In this document: one piece after another, positions 8,320-14,423 of the stretch
Layout: every line of letters begins with the position of its first letter
Numbering within the stretch: the first letter of the stretch is position 1
DNA from: UBA935 sp031556725
GTDB lineage: Bacteria > Bacillota > Clostridia > Lachnospirales > Lachnospiraceae
Direction of reading: 5' to 3'
Length of the DNA: 64,000 nucleotides
NCBI GenBank assembly: GCA_031556725.1
Contig: JAVBSL010000013.1
Location: 62,001 to 126,000, forward strand
Notes under the pieces: model-generated
Databases searched by the model: none
What the model was told of the DNA's origin: nothing
The model's input: the letters and a program-made list of their open reading frames with translations, nothing else
Position numbers and translations under genes: made by a program

Positions 8320-9276
8320 ATGAAGATTGTAATTTTGGAAAGAAATACAGTGGGATTGGATATATCGGTAGATTGTATCAGTGAGCTGGGTGAAGTAACA
8401 GTTTATCCGGTAAGTACAGCCGAAGATGCCGGAAGACGGGTAAAGGATGCGGATATTATTATTGCTAATAAGTGTCCTTTAAATGCGGAGACTTTGAAAG
8501 ATGCCGGGCAGGTAAAACTGATCTGTGAGTTTGCCACCGGTTACGACAATATTGATCTTGATTATTGTAAGGAGCGGGGTATTCGGGTAGTTAATGTCAG
8601 AAATTATTGCACCGAGGCAGTAACCCAGCATACCTTTGCTTTATGTTTTTATATCCTGGAGAAGCTACGTCATTATGATGATTATGTGAAGTCAGGTGAT
8701 TACGGAGCACAAAGCGGATTTTCTAATTTTGACCGGCCTTTTACCGAACTGGCAGGGAAGACTTGGGGAATTATTGGGATGGGGCATATTGGGAAGAGCG
8801 TGGCTAAGGTGGCAGAGGCTTTTGGCAGTAAGGTGATTTTTTATTCCCCTACCGGAACCAGTACCTGTACGGAATATGAGCGGGTGGAGCTGGATGATTT
8901 ATTAGGACGGTCGGATTTTTTGTCCCTGCATTGTCCCTTAAGTGATAAGACCAGAGGGTTGATTGATCTGGATGCGTTGCGGAAGATGAAGAAGAGTGCG
9001 ATCCTGATTAACGTGGCAAGAGGGGCGGTGGTCAAGGATGCGGACCTGTATACGGCATTGACGGAGGATGTGATTGCCGGAGCGGGATTGGATGTAACCG
9101 GGACTGAGCCAATGAAGGAAAGTAATCCATTAAGTAAAATAATGGATAGCAATAAGCTGATTATCACGCCTCATTTGGCCTGGGCCAGTACAGAAGCCAG
9201 AAATCGGGTGGTACAGGAGACTTATGAAAATATCGCAGCTTTTTTGCGGGGGGAAGAGAGAAATCTGATTGTGTAA
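8320..9276 (+). CDS. D-2-hydroxyacid dehydrogenase (NAD-dependent)
   Basis: A 318-aa cytosolic oxidoreductase of the formate/glycerate dehydrogenase family, which reduces 2-keto acids to D-2-hydroxy acids. The split substrate domain surrounds a Rossmann domain with 'GIIGMGHIGKSVAKVAEAFG' (about 150-170). Catalytic residues are apparent in 'LINVARGAVV' (Arg, about 230), an Asp-Val-Thr-Gly-Thr-Glu-Pro block (Glu, about 258) and 'ITPHLAWAS' (His, about 283). The start ATG follows AAAGGAAATGATTTAG. Only 48 nt separate it from the palindrome, so its promoter may lie in or before that element. Exact substrate (hydroxypyruvate, glyoxylate or another) cannot be read from sequence. Confidence 0.9.
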   Translation: MKIVILERNTVGLDISVDCISELGEVTVYPVSTAEDAGRRVKDADIIIANKCPLNAETLKDAGQVKLICEFATGYDNIDLDYCKERGIRVVNVRNYCTEAVTQHTFALCFYILEKLRHYDDYVKSGDYGAQSGFSNFDRPFTELAGKTWGIIGMGHIGKSVAKVAEAFGSKVIFYSPTGTSTCTEYERVELDDLLGRSDFLSLHCPLSDKTRGLIDLDALRKMKKSAILINVARGAVVKDADLYTALTEDVIAGAGLDVTGTEPMKESNPLSKIMDSNKLIITPHLAWASTEARNRVVQETYENIAAFLRGEERNLIV

Positions 9277-9303
9277 AGAGAAATCATGAATAGTGAAATG
9301 CGA

Positions 9304-9344
9304 TTCGCAGGTTCTGGATTATGGGAGAACCTGCGGTTTTTTTT
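9304..9344 (+). terminator. Rho-independent terminator after the hydroxyacid dehydrogenase
   Basis: CGCAGGTTCT (9306-9315) pairs perfectly with AGAACCTGCG (9326-9335) and is followed by an eight-T run (9337-9344). Confidence 0.9.
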
Positions 9345-9419
9345 GAAAAAAACGTGCAGTCTCTTTTATTTTCCTATATACTAAAGCTAGCATTACTTTA
9401 CAGGAAAAGAGGTGTTTTT

Positions 9420-9488
9420 ATAGAATCAGTTATCAGCATTCAAAAAATCAGCAAGGAATTTAAAACACTTAACATATGTTATAAATAA
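9420..9488 (+). pseudogene. Possible 5' remnant of an ABC-transporter ATPase gene
   Basis: A short frame of 22 codons reads I-ESVISIQKISKEFKTLNICYK-stop, which resembles the first strand of an ABC ATPase ('..I.NISKEFKTL'). It is preceded by GAAAAGAGGTG, a good ribosome binding site at normal spacing, but the expected start codon is ATA instead of ATG. No Walker A follows. A decayed gene start is the simplest reading. The match is short and could be chance. Confidence 0.25.
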
Positions 9489-9526
9489 ATTGGAGAGTAT
9501 CAAAATATAAGGGAGGAATTTAGGTA

Positions 9527-11734
9527 ATGGAGGGAAAAAAAAGGAAGTATTATGTGCTATATTGGGTTTTAGCAGTAACGTTTTTTGTTTTTGGCTGCGG
9601 AAAGAACGGTTCAAAGGGGAAGGAGATAATCCAGGAAGAAATTACTTATGTGACGCAGTCCATTTCGGTGCCGGAGTATACTTCTTTTGACGGGGCATAT
9701 TCCGATGGAAGTGACCTGCACTATGCCGCGACCAAGTTCAATGAGGAATTGCAACAGAATGAAACTGCCTTTTATACCTTGAAACAAGGTGCGGCAGAGC
9801 CGGAGATAAATTTTACCCTGACAGAAAATCAAAGGGTCTTGAACATGACGATGGACTTGGAAGGTAATACTTATTATTTTGGCTATACAGAAGAAGTGCC
9901 GGGCAATGAGGGGAGTCAAATGATGCAGAATATGATGCTTTATAAGCTTGATCGAAGCGGTGCATTGTTGCTGACATTGGATTTAGCCGAATATTCAGGT
10001 GGACAGGAGCCTACGGTGATACAGGGATTGGCAGTAGATAAAGAAAATCGTATTATAATTTTTACTGCAAATCAAAATATTTTTGTGCTTGATCCGACCG
10101 GTAAGCAGTTGTTTAAGACCAGAGCAGAAGGTATAATTTCGAATGTATGCAGCAGTGGTGGAAAAGTATTTGTTGCTTATAACGGCATCGATGGGGCAGA
10201 AATCAGAGAAATAGATGTTTCCGGTAAAAAATTGTCGGGAAAGTTGGAACACAATATTCCAGGCGAGCGGTTTTATATGACAGCCGGCAGAAATGAAGAT
10301 TTGCTGATTGCTACGGAAAGCAGTGTTTACCGATATAATTTCGAGTTAGAAGAAACAGTTAAGAAATTTGATTGGCTGGTATATGATTTTAACGGAATAT
10401 CCAGTGGTATTTTGCTGCCATATGGAGAAAATGGCGTTTTGGTAGTTAACAGGGATTATGGAGTTGTTCCAATGAGGATTGAGGCAACCGCTTTTAAGGA
10501 AGCGGTTGAGGGGGAAGTCGGCACACAGGAGAAGACAGTACTTACGCTTGGCACACTTTACTCCCTTCCATCGGGTATTGCAGCAGAAATAGCTAATTTT
10601 AACAAGAATAATCCGGAATATAAAATTGAAATTAAAAATTATAATGAAGATTATACCAGACTCAATACGGAAATCATTTCCGGCAGCGGTCCTGATTTAC
10701 TGCTAATGCCTCCATATAGAATAGGTGCACTTGCTCAAAGAGGTGCAGTGGAGGATTTGAATCCTTATTTTAACAGAGACGAGACATTGGATCGCAGTGA
10801 TTTTCAGGAAAATATTCTGGAAGCGTTTGAAACCCAGGGTCACCTTTATGGGATGCCGCTTAGTTTTACTCTGTTTACAGTTTTTGGCAGGACAGCAGAT
10901 TTGGGTGATAGGACTGCCTGGAACCTGGATGAGTTGATTGCTTTTGCCGAAAACGTTCCGGAAGGAAGGGCTATTTTTGACGATAACTCCCAAAGCGGGG
11001 TTTTGCGCTTGCTCAGACGTTCTTACAATAATCAATTAGTGAATACGGAGAATACCGATAACCCTCTTGATCGTGAATTGCTGATAAAAATGCTTGCATT
11101 TGCCAATCAATTTGAAAAGGATGACCAGTATGTATATGCCAACAATATAGCCGGAAAACTCAGCGGTGGGCAGGTAATGCTGGTGGATAGTCTGGTGAGA
11201 ATGGGATTCGATTATTTTGGATGTTCCGGCTTGCTGGGGGAACCAATCACCTATATCGGATATCCTTCCGAAGAAGGAAACGGTCATTTGATTCAATCCT
11301 ATACCACCTTTTCTATCAGTGCAAACAGTAAACATAAAGATATTGTGTGGAGCTTTATCAGTACCCTTTTAGGAGAAGCGGCACAGATGAGAATGGAAAA
11401 AGATTTTTCAACAAAGGGCTTTCAGATTAGAAAGAATGTGCTGGATTATCATTTCTCATGGGTTATGGAAAATACAAGCTCTTATATTTTGTTTACTACC
11501 AGTGATACTAGTTTCCCGACATATCATTTCAATCCGGGGGATGTGAGGGAAGAAGATATACTGCCGGTTCGCAATTTGATTGAAAATGCAGACACAGTAG
11601 TAATGATCTTACCTGATATTGATAAAATTATCGAGGAAGAAGCACATTTCTATTTTAATGGGACCAAGCCGTTGGAAGAAGTAATTGATGTCATTGAAAA
11701 CAGAGTCAGAACCTATGTCAATGAGGCACAGTAA
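9527..11734 (+). CDS. Solute-binding lipoprotein with N-terminal propeller-like region
   Basis: A 735-aa exported lipoprotein. The signal peptide 'YWVLAVTFFVFGCGKNG' ends in a lipobox-type V-F-G-C (Cys about 25). Residues about 40-330 are beta-rich with recurring short units of the '..G.iyyf.......G....' kind (for example 'DLEGNTYYFGYTEE', 'DKENRIIIFTAN'), suggesting a propeller. From about 345 on it resembles a family 1 extracellular solute-binding protein ('ANFNKNNPEYKIEIKNYNED', 'SGSGPDLLLMP', 'LYGMPLSF'). No permease or ATPase is adjacent, so it is an orphan receptor or a surface sensor. ATG at 9527 with GGGAGG 10 nt upstream. Ligand unknown. Confidence 0.85.
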   Translation: MEGKKRKYYVLYWVLAVTFFVFGCGKNGSKGKEIIQEEITYVTQSISVPEYTSFDGAYSDGSDLHYAATKFNEELQQNETAFYTLKQGAAEPEINFTLTENQRVLNMTMDLEGNTYYFGYTEEVPGNEGSQMMQNMMLYKLDRSGALLLTLDLAEYSGGQEPTVIQGLAVDKENRIIIFTANQNIFVLDPTGKQLFKTRAEGIISNVCSSGGKVFVAYNGIDGAEIREIDVSGKKLSGKLEHNIPGERFYMTAGRNEDLLIATESSVYRYNFELEETVKKFDWLVYDFNGISSGILLPYGENGVLVVNRDYGVVPMRIEATAFKEAVEGEVGTQEKTVLTLGTLYSLPSGIAAEIANFNKNNPEYKIEIKNYNEDYTRLNTEIISGSGPDLLLMPPYRIGALAQRGAVEDLNPYFNRDETLDRSDFQENILEAFETQGHLYGMPLSFTLFTVFGRTADLGDRTAWNLDELIAFAENVPEGRAIFDDNSQSGVLRLLRRSYNNQLVNTENTDNPLDRELLIKMLAFANQFEKDDQYVYANNIAGKLSGGQVMLVDSLVRMGFDYFGCSGLLGEPITYIGYPSEEGNGHLIQSYTTFSISANSKHKDIVWSFISTLLGEAAQMRMEKDFSTKGFQIRKNVLDYHFSWVMENTSSYILFTTSDTSFPTYHFNPGDVREEDILPVRNLIENADTVVMILPDIDKIIEEEAHFYFNGTKPLEEVIDVIENRVRTYVNEAQ

Positions 11735-11881
11735 ATATTGCATTGCTTAAAATGAGGCAGGTGGCGTAGCCGGATTATCAGAATAACGCCCTCGCCAAAT
11801 TTTTGGTATCAGGTATGGAAATATGCGATGAGAGTATATAAGACTTCTATGATAAATCAAAACCAGAAAAAACAAATTCGT

Positions 11882-11910
11882 TTGACAGATATGACCATAT
11901 GTGGTAGTAT
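11882..11910 (+). promoter_or_regulatory. Promoter of the antisense RNA
   Basis: TTGACA (11882-11887), a 17-nt spacer and TAGTAT (11905-11910) make a near-consensus promoter. Transcription would start near 11917, with no ORF of its own behind it. The sequence around the -10 box (TAGTATTTA) is repeated at the opposing promoter of the toxin-like gene. Confidence 0.75.
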
Positions 11911-11916
11911 TTACTC

Positions 11917-12014
11917 ATAAAAGGTGCTACCACAACGGTTCACCATTATTAGTTGCATTATTAAATCAAAAAAACAACCATTTATCCTTTTGGCGAGGGA
12001 CGGTTGTTTTTTTG
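11917..12014 (+). ncRNA. Predicted antisense RNA to the small hydrophobic peptide gene
   Basis: From the strong promoter at 11882-11910 a transcript of about 98 nt would run to the T-run at 12007-12013. It contains a 5' element GGTGCTACC..CGGTTCACC (11923-11944) able to fold into an interrupted hairpin, then the shared terminator hairpin. It has no start codon with a ribosome binding site. Its last part is fully complementary to the 3' end of the opposing small-peptide gene (overlap 11982-12014). The terminator loop TTTTGGCGA (11988-11996) is also complementary to a second site in the 5' leader of that mRNA. The arrangement is that of a type I antitoxin RNA. No expression evidence is available. 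Confidence 0.6.
11968..12013. terminator. Bidirectional terminator shared by the convergent small RNAs
   Basis: AAAAAAACAACC (11968-11979) pairs with GGTTGTTTTTTT (12002-12013) around a 22-nt loop. Each arm gives a U-run in one direction, so it can end transcription from both sides. The stop codon of the small-peptide gene lies in the loop. Confidence 0.85.
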
Positions 12015-12116
12015 ATGTTTATCTTTAGTAGTGGATTGAAGGATGCTGATAATAGTCACGATAATGCTAATGACTGACACAACTATACCAACAATGCCAA
12101 CAACAATTTCTAACAT
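11982..12116 (-). CDS. 44-aa hydrophobic peptide, type I toxin-like
   Basis: The peptide has a very short N-terminus (MLE), one long hydrophobic helix (about residues 4-27, including IVGIVVSVISIIVTIISIL), and a basic, polar tail (TTKDKHQKNNRPSPKG). This is the usual build of membrane-acting type I toxins, though it lacks the Fst-family motif and I do not recognise the family. The ATG follows GAAAGGAAC with good spacing. The 3' end and stop codon are inside a bidirectional terminator and are covered by a predicted antisense RNA. A strong promoter lies 135 nt upstream, giving a long structured leader. It could instead be a small membrane protein of other function. Convergent antisense and leader structure favour the toxin reading. 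Confidence 0.65.
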   Translation of the reverse strand: MLEIVVGIVGIVVSVISIIVTIISILQSTTKDKHQKNNRPSPKG

Positions 12117-12117
12117 C

Positions 12118-12144
12118 TTATGTTCCTTTCAGCGTATTTTCCAT
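12118..12144 (-). CDS. 8-codon leader ORF coupled to the hydrophobic peptide
   Basis: On the minus strand a GGAGG (12157-12153) is followed by ATG at 12144 and the frame M-E-N-T-L-K-G-T-stop. Its stop codon ends one nucleotide before the ATG of the 44-aa peptide. The ribosome binding site is stronger than that of the peptide itself. This is the geometry of translational coupling, as known for leader frames of some type I toxin genes. An in-frame ATG at 12150 is too close to GGAGG to be favoured. Confidence 0.45.
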   Translation of the reverse strand: MENTLKGT

Positions 12145-12250
12145 ATGCATTACCTCCGATATACAAGGAAGCTCTCAAAATGTACTCATTTTGGCGAAAG
12201 GTGAACCGTCTCCGATTGGGTAGCACCAGCCAATAAATTGGCATGTATAA

Positions 12251-12279
12251 ATACTACCATATTATATACTACATTTCAA
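12251..12279 (-). promoter_or_regulatory. Promoter of the hydrophobic-peptide mRNA
   Basis: Read on the minus strand: TTGAAA (12279-12274), 17-nt spacer, TAGTAT (12256-12251). The transcript would begin near 12244, immediately with a small stem-loop GCCAA-TTTA-TTGGC (12242-12229), as expected for a stabilised 5' end. It then has the GGTGCTACC..CGGTTCACC element (12227-12200) also found near the 5' end of the antisense RNA. Confidence 0.7.
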
Positions 12280-12315
12280 TTTATTTTTTATAAATATAGG
12301 TCAAGAAAAAAAGGA

Positions 12316-12344
12316 TTGACGAAGAGACAATAGTGCGATATTAT
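12316..12344 (+). promoter_or_regulatory. Promoter of the marR-arsA cluster
   Basis: TTGACG (12316-12321), 17-nt spacer, TATTAT (12339-12344). The start point falls near 12351, exactly at the edge of the inverted repeat that is the likely MarR operator. Confidence 0.75.
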
Positions 12345-12351
12345 ATAAATA

Positions 12352-12370
12352 TACTTCGAGTATCGAAGTA
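12352..12370. promoter_or_regulatory. MarR operator, copy 1
   Basis: A perfect inverted repeat TACTTCG-N5-CGAAGTA lies at the transcription start and 16 nt before the marR start codon. Its size fits a winged-helix MarR dimer site, so the gene is probably autorepressed. A near copy lies before the first arsA gene. Confidence 0.75.
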
Positions 12371-12386
12371 AAAGAAGGTGAAGCCC

Positions 12387-12899
12387 ATGCCGTATTATGA
12401 CGAATATGAGAATCCGTCTTCCATGGAAAAGTTAATATTTGATTTTTTAGAACAATGCAAGTTTCTCTTTTTCCCGGAGCAATGGAATCAGCTGTTTTTG
12501 GACTTTTCGAAAAATGATGTTTTTGTATTGCTGCTGGTATACCGAAGAAAACAGGTCAATATGACAGAAATTGCCGAATATTTGCAAGTACCACTCAATA
12601 CGGTGACCGGCGTGGTAAGCCGTCTGGAAAAGAAAGAACTGGTACTGCGGGAACGAAGTCTGGAGGATAAGCGGGTAGTAACCATTTGCCTGACAGAGCT
12701 GGGGCAGAAGTTTCTGGCCGATGAAATTGCACAGATCAGTAAATATTATTTGCGGGCGATGGAAATATTATCTTCAGAAGAAAAGGCAGTTTTATTTCAG
12801 GCCGTTGAGAAGGTATTTAAGGTATTACATGAGGATATGAATGAAGCCTCAGAAAAAGCAGTACAGTCTAAACAAGTAAAGCGTATAACAATAGAGTAA
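12387..12899 (+). CDS. MarR-family transcriptional regulator of the ArsA cluster
   Basis: A 170-aa cytosolic DNA-binding protein. The winged helix-turn-helix is clear: 'VNMTEIAEYLQVPLNTVTGV', then 'VSRLEKKELVLRERSLEDKR' with the wing Asp-Lys-Arg, then 'ICLTELGQKFL'. Helices at both ends would form the dimer interface. ATG at 12387 is preferred over a GTG at 12378, because AAGGTG serves as its ribosome binding site and would overlap the GTG. Two matching inverted repeats flank the gene, so it likely represses itself and the ATPase genes. Oddity: after a charged linker the protein ends in KRITIE, an I-x-I tail like that used by small heat-shock proteins to dock on an alpha-crystallin groove. 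Confidence 0.9.
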   Translation: MPYYDEYENPSSMEKLIFDFLEQCKFLFFPEQWNQLFLDFSKNDVFVLLLVYRRKQVNMTEIAEYLQVPLNTVTGVVSRLEKKELVLRERSLEDKRVVTICLTELGQKFLADEIAQISKYYLRAMEILSSEEKAVLFQAVEKVFKVLHEDMNEASEKAVQSKQVKRITIE

Positions 12900-12902
12900 C
12901 TG

Positions 12903-12930
12903 AAAACAGAGTTTAAACTCTGTTTTTAAA
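12903..12930 (+). terminator. Terminator or attenuator between marR and arsA
   Basis: AAAACAGAGTTT (12903-12914) is directly followed by its inverse AAACTCTGTTTT (12915-12926) and more T/A. The hairpin ends most marR transcripts or attenuates entry into the ATPase genes. Confidence 0.7.
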
Positions 12931-12937
12931 AAGCAAT

Positions 12938-12956
12938 TACTTCGCACATCGAACTA
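12938..12956. promoter_or_regulatory. MarR operator, copy 2
   Basis: TACTTCG-N5-CGAACTA differs from copy 1 by one base in the second half-site. It lies between the marR terminator and the arsA ribosome binding site. No clear promoter is visible between the terminator and this site, so it may act as a roadblock or belong to a weak promoter. Confidence 0.65.
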
Positions 12957-12973
12957 TTCGAAAGGAGAATAAC

Positions 12974-14158
12974 ATGAAACGAATAATCATTTTTACAGGA
13001 AAAGGTGGGGTAGGTAAGACCAGTGTTACGGCGGCCCATGCCAGAAAGGCATCGATGGAGGGGTTGAAAACATTGCTGGTCAGCACCGATATGGCTCATA
13101 ATCTCAGTGATTTATTGGAATGTTCCATTGGCAGAGAAGTAACAAAGGCGGCAGATCATCTATATGCGCTGGAGGTTGACCCAACTTATGAGATGACCCA
13201 TGATTTTTCAGCCATGATGCAGGCCTTTGAAAAGCTGATGTCGTTTCAAAGGGAAGATGGCAGTGACAGCCTGGAGCTTTTGGAAATGTTTCCCGGCATA
13301 GAGGAATTATTTTCCCTTTTGAAGATCCAGCTGTTATTTGAAAAAGGGGATTATGATTTGATCGTGGTAGACTGCGCTCCTACCGGCGAAACCCTTTCCC
13401 TGTTGAAATTTCCCGAGCTTTTGTCCTGGTATATGGAAAAGCTGTTTCCCATCGGAAAAGTGGCAATGAAAGTGGCCCGTCCCATTTCAAAGACGGTTTT
13501 AAATCTGGAATTGCCGGATGGGAAAGCAATGAATGACATAGAGCGGTTTTACTGTAAGTTGGGTCAACTGCAGGCACTGATGAAAAATCCGGAGATATGC
13601 AGCGTGCGTTTGGTAACCGTTCCTGAAAAGATGGTGGTAGAAGAAACCAAGCGAAATTATATGTATATGAATCTATATGGTTTTCATGTGGATGGTGTTT
13701 ATATTAACCGGATTTTGCCGGAAAATGTGGATAACTCTTTTTTTTCCGAATGGCTGAAGATACAGGCGCATTATATTGAGGAGCTGGAAGGCCTGTTTGG
13801 TGAAATTCCGATTCACCGGATTCCCTGGTTTGATATTGACTTAAACGGAATGGAATCCTTAGACCGGGTAATTGAAAGTGCTTTAAAAGAACAGAATTTG
13901 TTTGAAATAAGGGAGATTCGTTCGGGAGAAGTATATGAAAAAACTGCGGAAGGGTACTTAATGAGTATTTATCTTCCCGGTATTGAAAAAACAGATTTGG
14001 TGATGCATCAGGCAGGCAATGATCTGATACTAAAAATCGGGAATGTGAAAAGAAATATCCGAAAGCCGGACGTACTGCGTGATTTCTCGGTGGGATCGGC
14101 GAAATTCCAGGATAATCTACTGAAGGTAAGCTTTGTAAAGGAGGATGCGGATGAATAA
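12974..14158 (+). CDS. ArsA/Get3-type ATPase with Hsp20-like C-terminal domain (copy 1)
   Basis: A 394-aa soluble P-loop ATPase. The deviant Walker A GKGGVGKTS is at 9-17, the switch-I-type 'STDMAHNLSDLL' at about 40, and the switch II block 'VDCAPTGETLSLLKFPE' at about 131-147. The family position usually held by His in arsenite pumps (APTGHT) is Glu here, and no Cys triad for arsenite is apparent, so arsenite transport is unlikely. Residues about 320-388 ('GYLMSIYLPGIEKTDLVMHQ', 'NDLILKIGNVKRNIRKP', 'KFQDNLLKVSF') form the Hsp20-like domain found at the C-terminus of some ArsA proteins. Start ATG after GAAAGGAG. It overlaps the linker gene by 8 nt. Likely role: ATP-driven handling of a membrane-protein or cofactor client; client unknown. 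Confidence 0.9.
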   Translation: MKRIIIFTGKGGVGKTSVTAAHARKASMEGLKTLLVSTDMAHNLSDLLECSIGREVTKAADHLYALEVDPTYEMTHDFSAMMQAFEKLMSFQREDGSDSLELLEMFPGIEELFSLLKIQLLFEKGDYDLIVVDCAPTGETLSLLKFPELLSWYMEKLFPIGKVAMKVARPISKTVLNLELPDGKAMNDIERFYCKLGQLQALMKNPEICSVRLVTVPEKMVVEETKRNYMYMNLYGFHVDGVYINRILPENVDNSFFSEWLKIQAHYIEELEGLFGEIPIHRIPWFDIDLNGMESLDRVIESALKEQNLFEIREIRSGEVYEKTAEGYLMSIYLPGIEKTDLVMHQAGNDLILKIGNVKRNIRKPDVLRDFSVGSAKFQDNLLKVSFVKEDADE

Positions 14159-14402
14159 AGAATTTTTGGCTAAAATGATAGCAGCAAAAAAGCTGGAATA
14201 CGAAGCCCTGAGAGAACTGCTGCCGGAAAAGGTGAATGCCAATCTGGATGAAATAAATAACTGCTTAAAGGAAAACTTAATGGAAATAGTGATGGAACTG
14301 TATTCGGCCACCGGAGGCAGCTCTTCTGAAAGCAAAACACCTGAAAGGAATGGCTCGGAAGGAAACAAAGAACAGAAGGTTCAGAAGGTAATTATTGAAT
14401 AA
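14151..14402 (+). CDS. 83-aa linker protein of the ArsA cluster
   Basis: I do not recognise a family. The first about 52 residues are amphipathic helix ('KEFLAKMIAAKKLEYEALRE', 'LDEINNCLKENLMEIVMELY'), then comes a Ser/Gly/Glu-rich flexible linker, and the chain ends in VQKVIIE. ATG at 14151 is chosen since AAAGGAGG lies 6 nt upstream; the ATG at 14145 is too close to it. The start overlaps the end of the first ArsA gene by 8 nt and the second ArsA follows 21 nt later, so the three proteins are made together. The tail resembles that of the MarR protein next door (KRITIE). The suggested function is an adaptor that docks the helical part onto an Hsp20-like domain of ArsA, which is inference. 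Confidence 0.75.
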   Translation: MNKEFLAKMIAAKKLEYEALRELLPEKVNANLDEINNCLKENLMEIVMELYSATGGSSSESKTPERNGSEGNKEQKVQKVIIE

Positions 14403-14423
14403 AAGAAAGACGAGGAAGCAACC

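Noticed and set aside
8163..8384. 73-codon plus-strand ORF starting in the right arm of the first palindrome
   Set aside because: Most of it is palindrome sequence, it has no ribosome binding site, and it runs over the real dehydrogenase start.
11882..12279. Direct assignment of the small locus to the Fst/par family
   Set aside because: The peptide lacks the Fst motif, and the shared 5' elements are inverted rather than direct repeats, so only the general layout agrees.
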